NCBI GenBank assembly: GCA_963682055.1
Contig: OY821744.1
Span: 6,550,835-6,614,834 of the forward strand
Reading direction: 5' to 3'
DNA length: 64,000 nt
From: Primula veris
Taxonomy: Eukaryota; Streptophyta; Magnoliopsida; Ericales; Primulaceae
A program made the translations under genes and the position numbers. Positions 43,973 through 55,593 of this stretch are shown in pieces. Under the pieces are notes generated by a model. The model had not been told where the DNA came from. It ran no database searches and saw nothing but the letters and a program-made list of their open reading frames with translations. Positions within the stretch are counted from its first letter, which is position 1, and each line of letters starts with the position of its first letter.

Positions 43973-45627
43973 TGTCTCAACATACGGAAAAACTATTATA
44001 TGAACATTGTGGACTATTATTTAGGGTGTGACAATCAATATTATTTTTTAATTTTAATTTTGAATTAATTTTATAGTAGATATTTTTGGGTTTATTAATA
44101 GCTGTTAAGTTTTTAGTATATGACACAACCTAAATAATATTGTACTGAGTTCACGGTAATATTACTCGTTCGGTGTTCATTCCAAAACATTAAAACCAAA
44201 ACCAAAACTTATTTTTATAGTATTTTTTACCATCATATCGAATTGATTTTGATCAAATGATAGTTAAAAATATGACAGCCTACGCTAAAAATTTTAGGAC
44301 GGAAAATATGTAAAACCCATTAGAGTGAGTGCCAACGGTTAAACGATCCTCAAGGATAGTAACATTCAAAAGCCTGTATACCCAAAACTTATGTTTGATG
44401 TCGCTTACAAATAAAATTAATATAAAAAGCTAAATAAGAGTAAAACGAATCTGGAAGAGATGGTTCGAAATTCTTCTCAATTTGTTCGTTTTCAATTGTA
44501 ATAATTAGTTTTCAAATAACTATGGTTTGCTCTACTCAACTTCGACTAGTGTTCTCGAAAATATAAATATTCGTCGGCTCGTCGCCATGGTAATGAAGAA
44601 TAACTAAAGTAAATCACAATTTATGAAATAAATACATTAATAATCACATATTAACTGATTATATTATATTTTGTATATAAATGATAACTATGTTGCAAAG
44701 TAACTTATATAAAATAAAAAAAGGAGCACTCCATAAAATAAGGTCCACATTTACATTTTGGCTTAGTCCATATAGAGTTAGTTAATCTATTCGACGGTAA
44801 AAAGCTTAGTGTATATTGCTCCCCATTAGTGTATATTGCTTAGTGTAAAGGTAAGAATTTACTACTATTAAAAAAAAGTTAATAGACGAAAAAAATCCCA
44901 TTTAATTTGTAGTTACACTGACCAAAAAAATGTTTCAAATTATCCATAAACGACTAATCGGAGATATATTAATAATGAGAGACTTAAAAATAGTTATATA
45001 CAAATCAATTTAATTATAAAAAAATCTTACATATGTGTACTTATTTACAATTAGGTACATATATCATAAAAAATCAAAAAATCAAAAATCAAAAAATAAA
45101 AAAATCAAAACATAAAAACATAAAAAAAAAACTGTATATAGTAATGATTAGATATAGAAGATTGGACATGATTAAACAAGATTAGACATAAATGATTGAA
45201 AATGATTAGAAAAGATCATACATGATCACACTTATTTCTTTTTATAAAAAATGTATTTTTTAAAAATTTGGTTATTTAAATTTTGGTTTTGGATTTTTTA
45301 ATGGTATATGTACCTATTTGTAAAAAAATCACAAAATATGTATTTTTTGTAAAATAGTCATCAATCAAAACAATGGTTTTTTTATAAATAAGTTTATAAA
45401 TATGTACTAAATTATCATTTTTTTTTCTATTAAATTAATAATATTATTGTTATTGATAAGATTTTGACTATTTTTATTAGTTACTTGAAACAAATCAAAT
45501 ATTAGTCAAATATTTATATATACCCCAAAACAAAACCTTGGTGTGGTTTTTATTCGTATATTACAAAAAAATATTGAAGAAACTCTTAAACCCCTGTTTG
45601 ATAAATATTTTCTAATTTAGTTATTGA
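43973..45627. other. AT-rich intergenic DNA
   Basis: No gene that I can support. Low-complexity AAAATCAAAAAATC runs occur near 45068-45130. Confidence 0.5.
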
Positions 45628-48600
45628 ATGGGAAAGAAGAAGAAAGCAAGCTCAGGAAAACCAAATAATAATTCCTCAAACAACAACTCTACCAATCTCC
45701 TTTCTCCTCCTCCTATGTATTTGTCTTTCATCCTTTTTAATTTATTAACTGTTACATTTATTATTATTATTATTATGTTGTTGTTGTTCTTCTTCTTGTT
45801 TAGTACTTATAGCTTATGATTTATTTTATTTTATTTTTATGGGTATAATAGATGTTATGAAGGTGAAGAGCTTGCTGTTCTTCTCAGCTCCATTGAGAGG
45901 TATACAGTTTTCTCCCCTTTCGTTGAACCTAAGTGGGCGTTTGGCTTCGGCTTTTTATAAAGCAATGAGAAGAAAGATTCCTTAAAAGAAGCTGCTTTGT
46001 ACTGTTTTGAACCACCTTAGGTTGTTTACTTATAAGTGACTTATTACTTATTTTGTTGATAAGTCATTTTTTACTTATAAGTGGACGTAAATATACAAAA
46101 TGATTTAATTGGAAAATTACTACTTTTGGTAACCCTAATGTGAAAAGGATTAAAAAAAATCCCTAAAATCTTAGCTACTCTGCTTTTGAGCTTTTGTTTA
46201 AGCTTTTTTCACTCAAAAGCTAGCTTTTGAAAAGGTAAGAAAGCTGACATGCCAAACACACCTACCTTTTCTTAATCAAAAAGCTAAAAAAGCTGAGAAA
46301 AAAAGTCGTTGCCAAACAGGCACTATTAGTATAGTACTTATTAATTGCTGATATCCTCTTGAAGTAGAGTAGTGTTTTTTCAATTTGTTTCCATAAAACC
46401 GAAACATTATAACATCCACCTTGAAATTTATGATTTGACTAATCAATGTGTCTGGAAAATGTCAATTATTGTTTAGATTGTTCGGCTATACCGTCGTACA
46501 CTGTTGGATCAATAGTCGTTTATTATGTTTATACGATGTAATGTTATGAGAGTGTAATGTTGAGGGCATCAATAAAAGTGTATGCCTCATTATCCCCTTA
46601 AAATCACTCGCAAGACGTGCCGATTAGGACGGTTGGACTATCTGAAGTTAGTGTCTTTTCCCACTTATTAACCTTTTAATAATTATACGAGTGGTGGCAA
46701 AGTGAAACTTGCTATAGCTTCAAGTTGTTAAGGAAACTGTTGATCCTTTTGCGTTGCGTTCCTATTTTTGTTCCCATTATAGCTTCCCTTTTCATTGGGA
46801 TTTGAAAATATAAACTATTTAAAGTAAACAGAGATCGATTCTTTTCATGGTCTGTTGATTCTGATGGATGTCCGTTATCAAGGGCATTTGTAAAGTTTAA
46901 GCTTCTGCTCTTATTACGAACTTGAATAGTACCAGAGCTAGAAAAATTGTAGTTGTGTACCAAAATAAAAATATGTACTCCTCTTTATCCATCCATTTCG
47001 CTGTATAATGACTTTGGTGGATGTAGTTTTTGAAAACAGAACACATACATGATAATTGTCTAGAAAATGTTTGGGAAACAATTCGGCAATTTTTATTTGT
47101 TACTTGCAGCCATTTTGTGTTCCAAATCAGACTCTCACTTTGGAAAACGTATATAATTGCTACCACACCTGTGAAGTATTTGTGGCACTTTCGTAATTAT
47201 TTTATTTTGTGTGGTAGCAGGGGACGGGAATCAGCAAGACTCGCGGGTCCAGACTTACCTTACAAAATATGGCTAAAGGTATTTCCTATTCCCCCCTTTT
47301 TTTCACGAATTTCAGCTGTTATTAGTTTCAAATTAGTTTCCAGATTGTGAAAAGGAAACAAGAGGCAATACGGAAGACGAAAAACGGAAAAGAAGACCCT
47401 AAACTTGTAGGGGAAACAGGAGATGAGTAAATGACAATTTGGCAGATCATAGATGATCTGATAACCATAGATGAGATACTTAATAAAACAGTCAGATATG
47501 AAGAAAAAATAATAATTTTTAATTACAAATGGCAATGTATTTTATAACAAATTAATTTTTTAATGTTAAAGCTTTATCAACTACTCTTTTATGTTTTTAT
47601 CAGCAACAATTCTGCATCGGAGTAAATGATGTTACACGTGTACTTGAACGTATGCCACCATTTTCCACCACTGATAGCTCTCTTTCTGCTAGTGAACAAA
47701 CACATCAGCCCAAAGCTCCTCCAGTTCAGCTTCAGGTTATTACACTGTGTCACCCTCTTCTACTGTCATGCATTTACGACTTCTTTTTGTTTCTTTATAC
47801 ACTTAATCTACGAGGTGAATTTCTGCTAATTTCATGAAACATGTTCCTTTCCATTATGAGTGTGAACCTTTTTTATTTTCGGTAAAACATTGACTTTATT
47901 GTGCATAAAAATGTGGAAACCCCGTCTCCTCAAGTTTCTGGATTTATTTAGTTACAGCTCTTAAGAAAACAGGCTGTTTTTTTAGTTGGAACAGAAACTG
48001 GGCTCATCCAGCTTCGAGCTTCTACCTTTTGAGTCCAAAAAACCCGAAAACCGCAGCTTTTGAGTTGATCAACCCAATGCAGTCCAAGTATTAAGCAAAC
48101 AAACTAAAATAGCTGAGTTTAAAGCTGCAACCAAACAAGTCCTCAACCTTGTTATTCTTAAAAGTTTACCTCCATCGTTGCGGTTTTTTACATATGCATT
48201 ACTTAATTCGAAGCAAAGAAACTAAAATAGCTGAGCTTAAAGCTGCAACCAAGCAAGGTCTCAACCTTGTTATACTTAAAAGTTTACCTCCATTATTCCG
48301 GGTTTTTGAGATGCATTACTTAATTCCAATACATATATTTTGGTTAATATTGACTAATTTTTCGGTTTAATTGATAAGTGAAAATGCAGTCTCCTTAAGA
48401 TTCCGGGGTTGTTTACTTGAATTCTTTTGGGTACATGGTCATTTACTTGCTACTTCTAAGAAAATAAGGTGGATCGTTTATGTTGAAAAAAACTGTGGTC
48501 TTCCAGCACCAAGTCTCTAGCTTTTGAAACAAAAAAAAACAGAAGCCCAGCTTTTAATCTGATCAACGAAAACAGTCCAACTTTTAGGAAATTGCACAAG

Positions 48601-49414
48601 TGCAGAACAGATTTCAGCTTAAAAGATTGCAACCAATTAAGGCCTCAACCTCTTTTTACATAATACCTCCATTAGTACAGTCTATCAATGGGTATTTTAC
48701 TTATTTAATTAACTTTAATATGTGCGGATCTGCAGGCAATTCTAATAGCGTCTGATTGTATTCCAAAATGGTTGATGAGGCATTTGCCAACCCTGGCCTG
48801 TAACAAGAATGTACCTATAATTCATGTGAAGGATAAGAAAGGAGGTTCCTTGAGATTAGGCGAACTAGTTAAACTAAAAACAGCAATCGCAGTTGGAATT
48901 AAGGTAAGAAAGCTAATACTTATTCATTAGGAAATTATTCTGCAAGAGTATATCCCTTTTCTTTCATCTTCTTTATACAGGATTTAGGCTTATATTGAGT
49001 TATTATGTATTTGTCATTGCTGGGACCTTTGAGGAAAAGAATCATGTGCAACACCAAACTATGGCCCGTGTCCTCTTACCTTTATTCTTTTGTTTTTATC
49101 CGTATTTTTGTACCTTAATGTGGACAACATTACTTATGCTGTTTAAATTACTTATCGCTTAAATCAGACAATTGCACATGGAAGTCACACTGAACTGATA
49201 TTTCCATTTTCTCTGTAGAAATAATCTCTCTAGTTTTATTGAACAGCCTAGTTGCAGGTTTTATAGATTTTCGAGTCCTGAGTTTGCTTTCAATTCATCT
49301 TTCTGTTCTTAACCTTGAACTTGTGGATTGGTTCAGGTCAGGGGTAATGCGGTCAATCAAGTTATTGAGAACCTTTTTCGGAATGCGAAGTTAAAACTAG
49401 AAAAGCTACCATAG
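45628..49414 (+). CDS. L7Ae-fold RNA-binding protein, RNase P p38/POP3-like, 190 aa, 6 exons
   Basis: Probable small nuclear/nucleolar RNA-binding protein of the L7Ae/L30e family. Exons by splice sites and frame: 45628-45716, 45852-45899, 47221-47278, 47604-47735, 48736-48903, 49337-49414. The N-terminus is basic and Asn/Ser-rich (MGKKKKASSGK). Exons 3-4 give PDLPYKIWLKQQFCIGVNDVTRVLERM, and exon 5 the L7Ae core: AILIASDCIPKWLMRHLPTLA, then VPIIHVKD and RLGELVKLKTAIAVGIK. The pattern of a central hydrophobic strand, a short helix, and LGE.V...TA.AVGI matches this fold, where the loop binds kink-turn RNA. L7Ae proteins serve in RNase P/MRP, snoRNPs and ribosomes; the ILIASDCIP/IKVRGNAVNQVIENL form best fits the p38/POP3-like plant proteins, but an NHP2-like role is possible. 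Introns 2 and 4 are large and repeat-filled. Confidence 0.78.
45932..46324. mobile_element. MITE-like insertion in intron 2 of the L7Ae gene
   Basis: Left end AGTGGGCGTTTGGCTTCGG; right end reversed AGTGCCTGTTTGGCAACGAC. About 390 bp with AAAAGCTAGCTTTTGA palindromic words inside and no coding frame. Looks like a PIF- or hAT-type MITE; target duplication unclear. Confidence 0.5.
48080..48335 (+). repeat. ~128-bp tandem duplication in intron 4 of the L7Ae gene
   Basis: The phrase AACTAAAATAGCTGAG(T/C)TTAAAG...CTCAACCTTGTTAT.CTTAAAAGTTTACCTCCAT occurs at ~48101 and ~48220, each followed by ATGCATTACTTAATTC. A third, decayed copy can be traced near 48620-48680. No coding role. Confidence 0.75.
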
Positions 49415-52400
49415 ATTTTGGCATAAAACTGTATGTTTACCTTTGCCATCTCTTAAATAGGCAGGTGTATTATGAAGTTGTGCCTGAAACGACATATTTA
49501 ATATCAGCGTGATATGTGGCACACTTGTAAACCGAACAAATGTAATGTTTGTTGATGCTATTTTGTCCCCTTATTACGAGCGAAAGTTTATTTACAAGCT
49601 TTTTTAACCATTTGCCCGATCACATCTTTATTGTGATTGTTAAGGCATGTTCATTATAAATGTGCTTTTTATGCATGGCGAGACCTCTAAATTAGGAACT
49701 ATTGGCCACACAATTTCACAAAATGTTTACATTTCTGAATTTGCAAAATGTGTGCGAACAAAATACTGTAACTTCGAACTCCCAAGACAACTCTAATTTT
49801 AAACTCAATATTCAAGCTGTGTATGGAAATTATATTGCATCCCCATCCAGAAAAAAGATACATGTGTAAACACAGTATCTAAGTTGTGGATCTGCGTTGT
49901 ATTTTCCTCAGGAAATTTTGCAAGCATATAGGAAAAGAGATGAATGTTGTGCACATAGCGTTTCGGTACTGAAGTGGGCTGTACTCTCCACTGACCTCTT
50001 GTTAATAAAATTCTATTTGGCTCGTAAATTATACCCAAAGTTTCATCTTTTTTGCGCCTGCAATGTTACGACTGTATGCATTTTGACCCCTAAGTTTATG
50101 TATCAAAGCATGAATATCACCACTAGAGCTGTTGTAAACTAATGTGGTCGTTGGCGGTTATCGTTCAGTAAGAGGAAATTGCTTTTATTTTCATATAAAC
50201 AATATAAGTATTAATTAAACAATACAGATATGAACTATTAATTGCATAATATATTGGAAGTTGGCTTTTAAATTTAAGTTTGATTTTGAGTTTTGTAAAA
50301 CAGTTTTTCAGTAGATGATACAAGTTAACAGTACTGTTGCCTTCTTATAAACAATTGTAGCTTCTTCTCAACTTTCGCATGCCAAGCTATTTTTATGAGT
50401 TATGAGTAATACTGCATTTTCTTTCTCGAATTGGTAACTAAACTAGCCTAAAAATAAATGACGTTACACCTCTGCACATGCTAGTAGTCTGTGGTGGCCA
50501 GTTGAACTGAAAATGACATAAACTTGGCGTAGAAATAACAAAAACTAAATGGAAATATGTGATGATTAGTTATCTGCTCGTAACTTTCAAGTCACTTTTA
50601 TGTCTTGTACAAAGTTAATCAGTGATCACATTGTTTCTGTAACACATTAAATATCAAATTAAACAGACTTGAAACCATGTCAACTTAGTCAAGTACCTGA
50701 CAAGTTGTAGGAATTTTCGCCTAGTCTTGTCCGAAAAGCTAATAAGTTATAGAGGCAACGAACACTGGTAATACATTTTTTTTCCCTATCAAATGTTGCT
50801 ATTAGCTCGACCATAACATTTGTGCATAATGTTACTTGATACGAAACTCGATATATATGCTCCTTGAACAACTTCATATCACAACATTACAGTAAATAGA
50901 ATGACTTGAGACTACGATTGAGTAAATCGGTAAATGTTGTATAATGTATGGAGTTATTGAGGTGTTGTGTTCGTCTTATCTTATGCAGCAGGTTGGCCTA
51001 ATGGCTGATGTAATTAGTAGTAATTAAGTACCGAGGACTAATACACGCAAAGGTTGCATTGCTTAGTTGTATTAAGTTAATAGAACTTAAGAGATCAGAG
51101 AGATATAGGCATAGAGAAGTTTATAAGTGCAAATATGCCGGTTATGGTTGGTTATGAGATCTGTGTGCTAGCGCGGTGTGCGTGTGACTGAAAAAATGTT
51201 AGAACGGCATGACTTTCGTCGTTACCTTCGCCATATGAGGCACATCTTAATTTTTAAAGACATATCGCCTGGTCTGGCATGTCATTTTGATTTGTCACAA
51301 TGTTATAAGGTATTAATAAGGATAAGGAGGAGAGTATATAAAAAGTTGTATTTATCCCGAAAATATATTGTTTTTAGAAGCATGTATCAGACTCTGAAAT
51401 GGACATTTTACACTACATAAGTATTGCTAATGAAACTATTTTTGCTAGCTTACCAGATAATTCATAGTTATCATGATTTATGAACTTATTATGATGATCA
51501 TTATACTGCGCAGAGTTACATCAACATAATTCATTAGTGTTGCAAATTGCAATTGCGATATTTTATTTGCGAAGCTAAGTTAACCGTCAAAGACATCAGA
51601 TACGTTAATAAAGAATGAGAAGTATAAAATACATAAAGAAATCTATTTTGGATTTGCTCAAATTATTCGAATAAGCCAACTTGCAACCGATTTAAAGCCA
51701 ACTTGCAACCGATTACTTGTGACAGGTCCCATTTAAAGCAAATCACTTATCAAAAACGCAATAATGTATACATATCAGACCTTGGCTTTTACTACAAGTC
51801 AGTGACTAATCCAGCATTTCCACTATTTTGAGTAAGAGAACCAAGTCTTATCTAATCTTTTTAGCAAAACGTAACTACGTACTCGTCTGTTCCTATTTAA
51901 TTATCAATTACGAAAATACGTATAATTTTGATCGGTTAAATAGTTCTATCAAAATTGTCGGAATAAATTTTTTTAAAAGTTGATCATATACTTCAAATGT
52001 TAAATTTTATGATTAAATTTTAAAAAAATTAATTTTGACAATTTTGATATAGTTATAACCCGAACAAAATTAAACGTAGTTTCATAATAGACAGTTAAAT
52101 GTGAACGAATGGAGTATATAATACGTAATGTATTATTTTTCAAATTTTATATGAAGATGGAGGAGTAAAACCACCCAACATGAATAATAATATTTTAGTT
52201 CATAAGATTATATATATACTTGTATCTCAGTTTTTCAAAAAAGTAAATTATTTAATTTTGATAAAACTCATTAACCAAGTAGATATATTAGGTCAATCAT
52301 GTGATGATAATGATATAGTTGTAATAAATAATATTGTTATGTATCAACTTTTAATTTTTAAAGCAAAATATCAATACTTAATATTTTATATTAAAAACAC

Positions 52401-54364
52401 ATTATGTTCGAACTTTTTTGTGAGAAAAAAACTAAGTCTATATCAAGTTAAAAGTAATTAGTACTTTTGAATTTTTAATCAAAAAATTGTATAAACAATA
52501 ACATAACATAAACTCATAATAATAATAAATTAATTAATTGAGTGTGACACAAAATTTGAACTTGAGATCTCTTAATAATTAAATAGATACTTTTTCACTA
52601 CATAAAGGAAGTGAGTTTGTTACAATTTGCATTTACTTTGTCTATTTAATAACTTTTTTACAAATAAATAATTAAAAATTAATAAAAAAAAAAATTTAAT
52701 ATTTTTTTTTATCAAACTAAGGGTGCGGCGCTTGCATCCCCTTACCTATATTTAGATTCCTTGCAAGTTAAAATGCATAACGCAATTCACTCAATATTAT
52801 ACAAAGTAACTTTCTTAGTTTATGATATCGCAATTAACTTTCTTAGTTTATGATATCACAATTATGTAACGTGTGTGTACAGTGTACTTTATAATTTATG
52901 TTTATTTAACTTTATAAGAAGAAAATACGAATGATTCTTTTCTTCCCAAATGACAATAACTAGTACTCATACGAGTCCCACAATGTAGTTCCCACTACCA
53001 AATTAATTCATTACAAGATATTTTTTCTTGCTTTTTGAAATGAAAGATATTTTTCTTGCTTGAAAAATAGCTAATTAAATCCCACATCTGCTCTGGGACG
53101 TGCATTACCGTTTCTTTTTTGAAAATTTACCCTTTCTATGAAAACAAAATCTGCAAGAAGGCCTGACAGATGCTGTATTACATCTTGTAAAAAAATTTAG
53201 ATTTCAGTTTGTTGGGATGGTAAAATAGAAGAGAAAATCAGAACATTTATCATCTTTAATTTTATTTTTTTGTAATTTTACGTCTAATAAGCAAGGCACA
53301 ATATCCCGTTCTAAATAACTTGAAGTGGAATAACAAGTAGTGGGCATGTCAACACTCAAGAATGTCTAAGATTAGAAAGATAAACTCAATACTGTCCCTT
53401 TCAAAAACAAAAAAACTCAATAATAATGTCTAATCCTTTCCCTTTATCAAGATTCAACACTTGCTTCCAACTTACATCATCAAGGTTTTACATTGAAAGT
53501 AATCAAAGATACTTTCCAAATTAATAGGTGTTTTCCGGAAATTTACATCGAAAGTAATCAAAGATGCTCTAAAACTCTAATGGGTGCTTTCCGTTTTTTT
53601 TCCCTAGTTGTACATCAATGATCAATACATTAAATTTATCGCTTTTTGAATAGCTTAGCAACATATTTAGTTTATTATGTTGTTAAAATTTAGTAACACT
53701 AATTCTAATAACAAATTTTATAAATATATATGTTAGTATCCCAACATATTATTGTAGTGAATATATAATATATTTTATACAACTTTTTCATCATTCTTAT
53801 AGCATATTTAACGGTGTGTTGATTTAATATGTTGGTTTAATTTAAGTTTAGTGTGTTGATTCGTGGGAAGGTACGAGTCAAGTTTATTAGTTTGTTGGTT
53901 TAAGTTTTGAATGTTATAGTAATTACTAAATAAGTCCTAACAGTTTTGAATGTTATTATAAATAAGTAATAACAATTATCATTGTAATCAAAACTAAATA
54001 ATTGACAACTTTAAATTACAAAACACAATTTTCTAAAAATTATTAATTATTAAAACGTCTGTTTATTATAACTAAAAATTATTTTTAAAAATCATATATT
54101 TTTTAATTTAGAAATTTGTTACATGGACTGGTTAACAATTTTTTTGAAATTACAGGAACATTACCTATTATAAATAATGAACATATTTGTATTCATTTTT
54201 TATTTTCAGACTTTTTTGTAACTGTCTGAAAACTATAAATACCATTTATATGTTTTTAACTCTTCATAAATATTTTTTTATTAAACTTAAAAATACAGGG
54301 ACTGATCTGTAATTATACATGGATAAATCCATGTAATTATCAACACGGAACCAACATAAACAAG
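49415..54364. other. Long AT-rich intergenic region
   Basis: About 5 kb without a gene I can support. Several 60-90 codon open frames exist but have AT-driven composition and no recognisable domain. The only clear structure is the short duplication at 53494-53605. Confidence 0.55.
53494..53605. repeat. ~57-bp imperfect tandem duplication
   Basis: ACAT(T/C)GAAAGTAATCAAAGAT followed by AATAGGTGTTTTCCG in the first unit and AATGGGTGCTTTCCG in the second. Confidence 0.7.
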
Positions 54365-55099
54365 TGTAAGCAGCGAATGCCTAAAAGAGAGAAGAGAGAG
54401 AGGGGGAGCCTACTGGCGAGCTTGATTTTCTTCCCAAGCTCGACTTAATCAACTTCGCGTTGGCTCCGATCTTCCGAGGCGGTCAGGTATGCTCCGACTG
54501 TCAGGTGGTCTTCGTGCCTGCACAAGGAACGAACAGGGGCCCGGGGTTGTTGTCGGGTTTTCCCTCTCCAACGATCAAGTCAGTATCGGGGTTAACTGAA
54601 AGTAGGAATATAGTTAAGGATGAGGGTCCGGGCCGGTTACAGGTCGTTGTATCGAGTGGTACAGACAGTGTTCAGGGGGTCCGGGTTGTTTAAACTTTAT
54701 CTCTCTTCTCTTTCTTTCCGTCCTCTTCTCAGTGGTATTGGTGGGGGTATTTATAGTATGATCAGAGGCGTATTAGCCCTTGGATCACTGTACTGTGAGA
54801 TGCTAATCCAACGGCGTCAGTCATTTATGACTCTGACAAGGGTACTGTCCTTTCCCGGGGTCCACAGGAGGTGTCCTGTGATTGGGCCACGTCGGTGAAA
54901 CGTCAGGAGGGTCCCCCAAGGGAGCAGCAGCATTAATTGGGGAAGCGTACTCGACACGCTTCTTTGGGCCGGCCTCAGCACGGCTCGGCCCTCCCAATCC
55001 GGGGCGTCGCATCATTCAGGGTTGATGAGGCCCGGACGGCCCGCTTTGGGGGCGTTATTGCCCCGGACGAGGGGATGCTGACATTCCCTCGCCAACAGC
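54365..55099 (-). repeat. 3' LTR of the Tat/Retand-type element
   Basis: On the minus strand it begins TGTTGGCGAGGGAATGTCAG (55099 leftward) and ends ...GCTTACA (54365). A reverse-strand TATA box, ACTATAAATACCCCC, lies at ~54749-54763. It aligns with the older LTR at 2596-3346, which supports the ends. The partner LTR is outside the window. Confidence 0.7.
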
Positions 55100-55218
55100 T
55101 CCCTGTCCGGAGTCGTTGCTAAGGACGAGGTCGGCGAGGATCTCTGGTCGTTACGGGGGCTCCGGTCATTGTGTTCTCGTGCTCGTCGGTGCAAATATGC
55201 TCATGCATGGCTGTTTTA

Positions 55219-55475
55219 TGACACGTGTGCAACCATTCATGGATTTCTCACACGTGGACACGAGGCGCCGTTTCTGTCCCTTTGATTTCTACAACGTCAT
55301 TAATGCTAAAACGGCTGGTGAGTGACATTTGGCAGATGGCCTCTACATGCTGTACACGTGGTGGACATTGATTGAGTGGCGGCGGTTATTTGTGGGAGTT
55401 CGTGCAAGGAGCCGTTGCGTCTTTTCACCTTCTGGTAAATGTCTTTTCACCTTCCACTAGGGGCCTATAAATACC
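55219..55475 (+). promoter_or_regulatory. Promoter of the antisense ORF, with three CACGTG boxes and TATA
   Basis: CACGTG occurs at 55222-55227, 55251-55256 and 55355-55360, in ACACGTG contexts typical of G-box/ABRE sites. CTATAAATACCCCC follows at ~55465-55478, about 120 bp before the ATG at 55594. The promoter points right, opposite to the retrotransposon's own transcription. Confidence 0.65.
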
Positions 55476-55593
55476 CCCAGTGAAAACCATTTTTCACTTT
55501 TTTCAACTTCTCTCTACAAGATTCCACAGCAAACATTCTCTCTCTCCTTTTCTAGCCTTAGCAAATTTCACCTTCGAACACTTAAGCCAGAAA

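Noticed and set aside
49805..52461. Several 60-93 codon frames in the long intergenic region
   Set aside because: AT-driven composition, no domain, no splice or promoter context.
55480..55593. Upstream in-frame ATG of the gypsy antisense ORF
   Set aside because: It lies immediately after the TATA box, before any likely transcription start; the ATG at 55594 is preferred.
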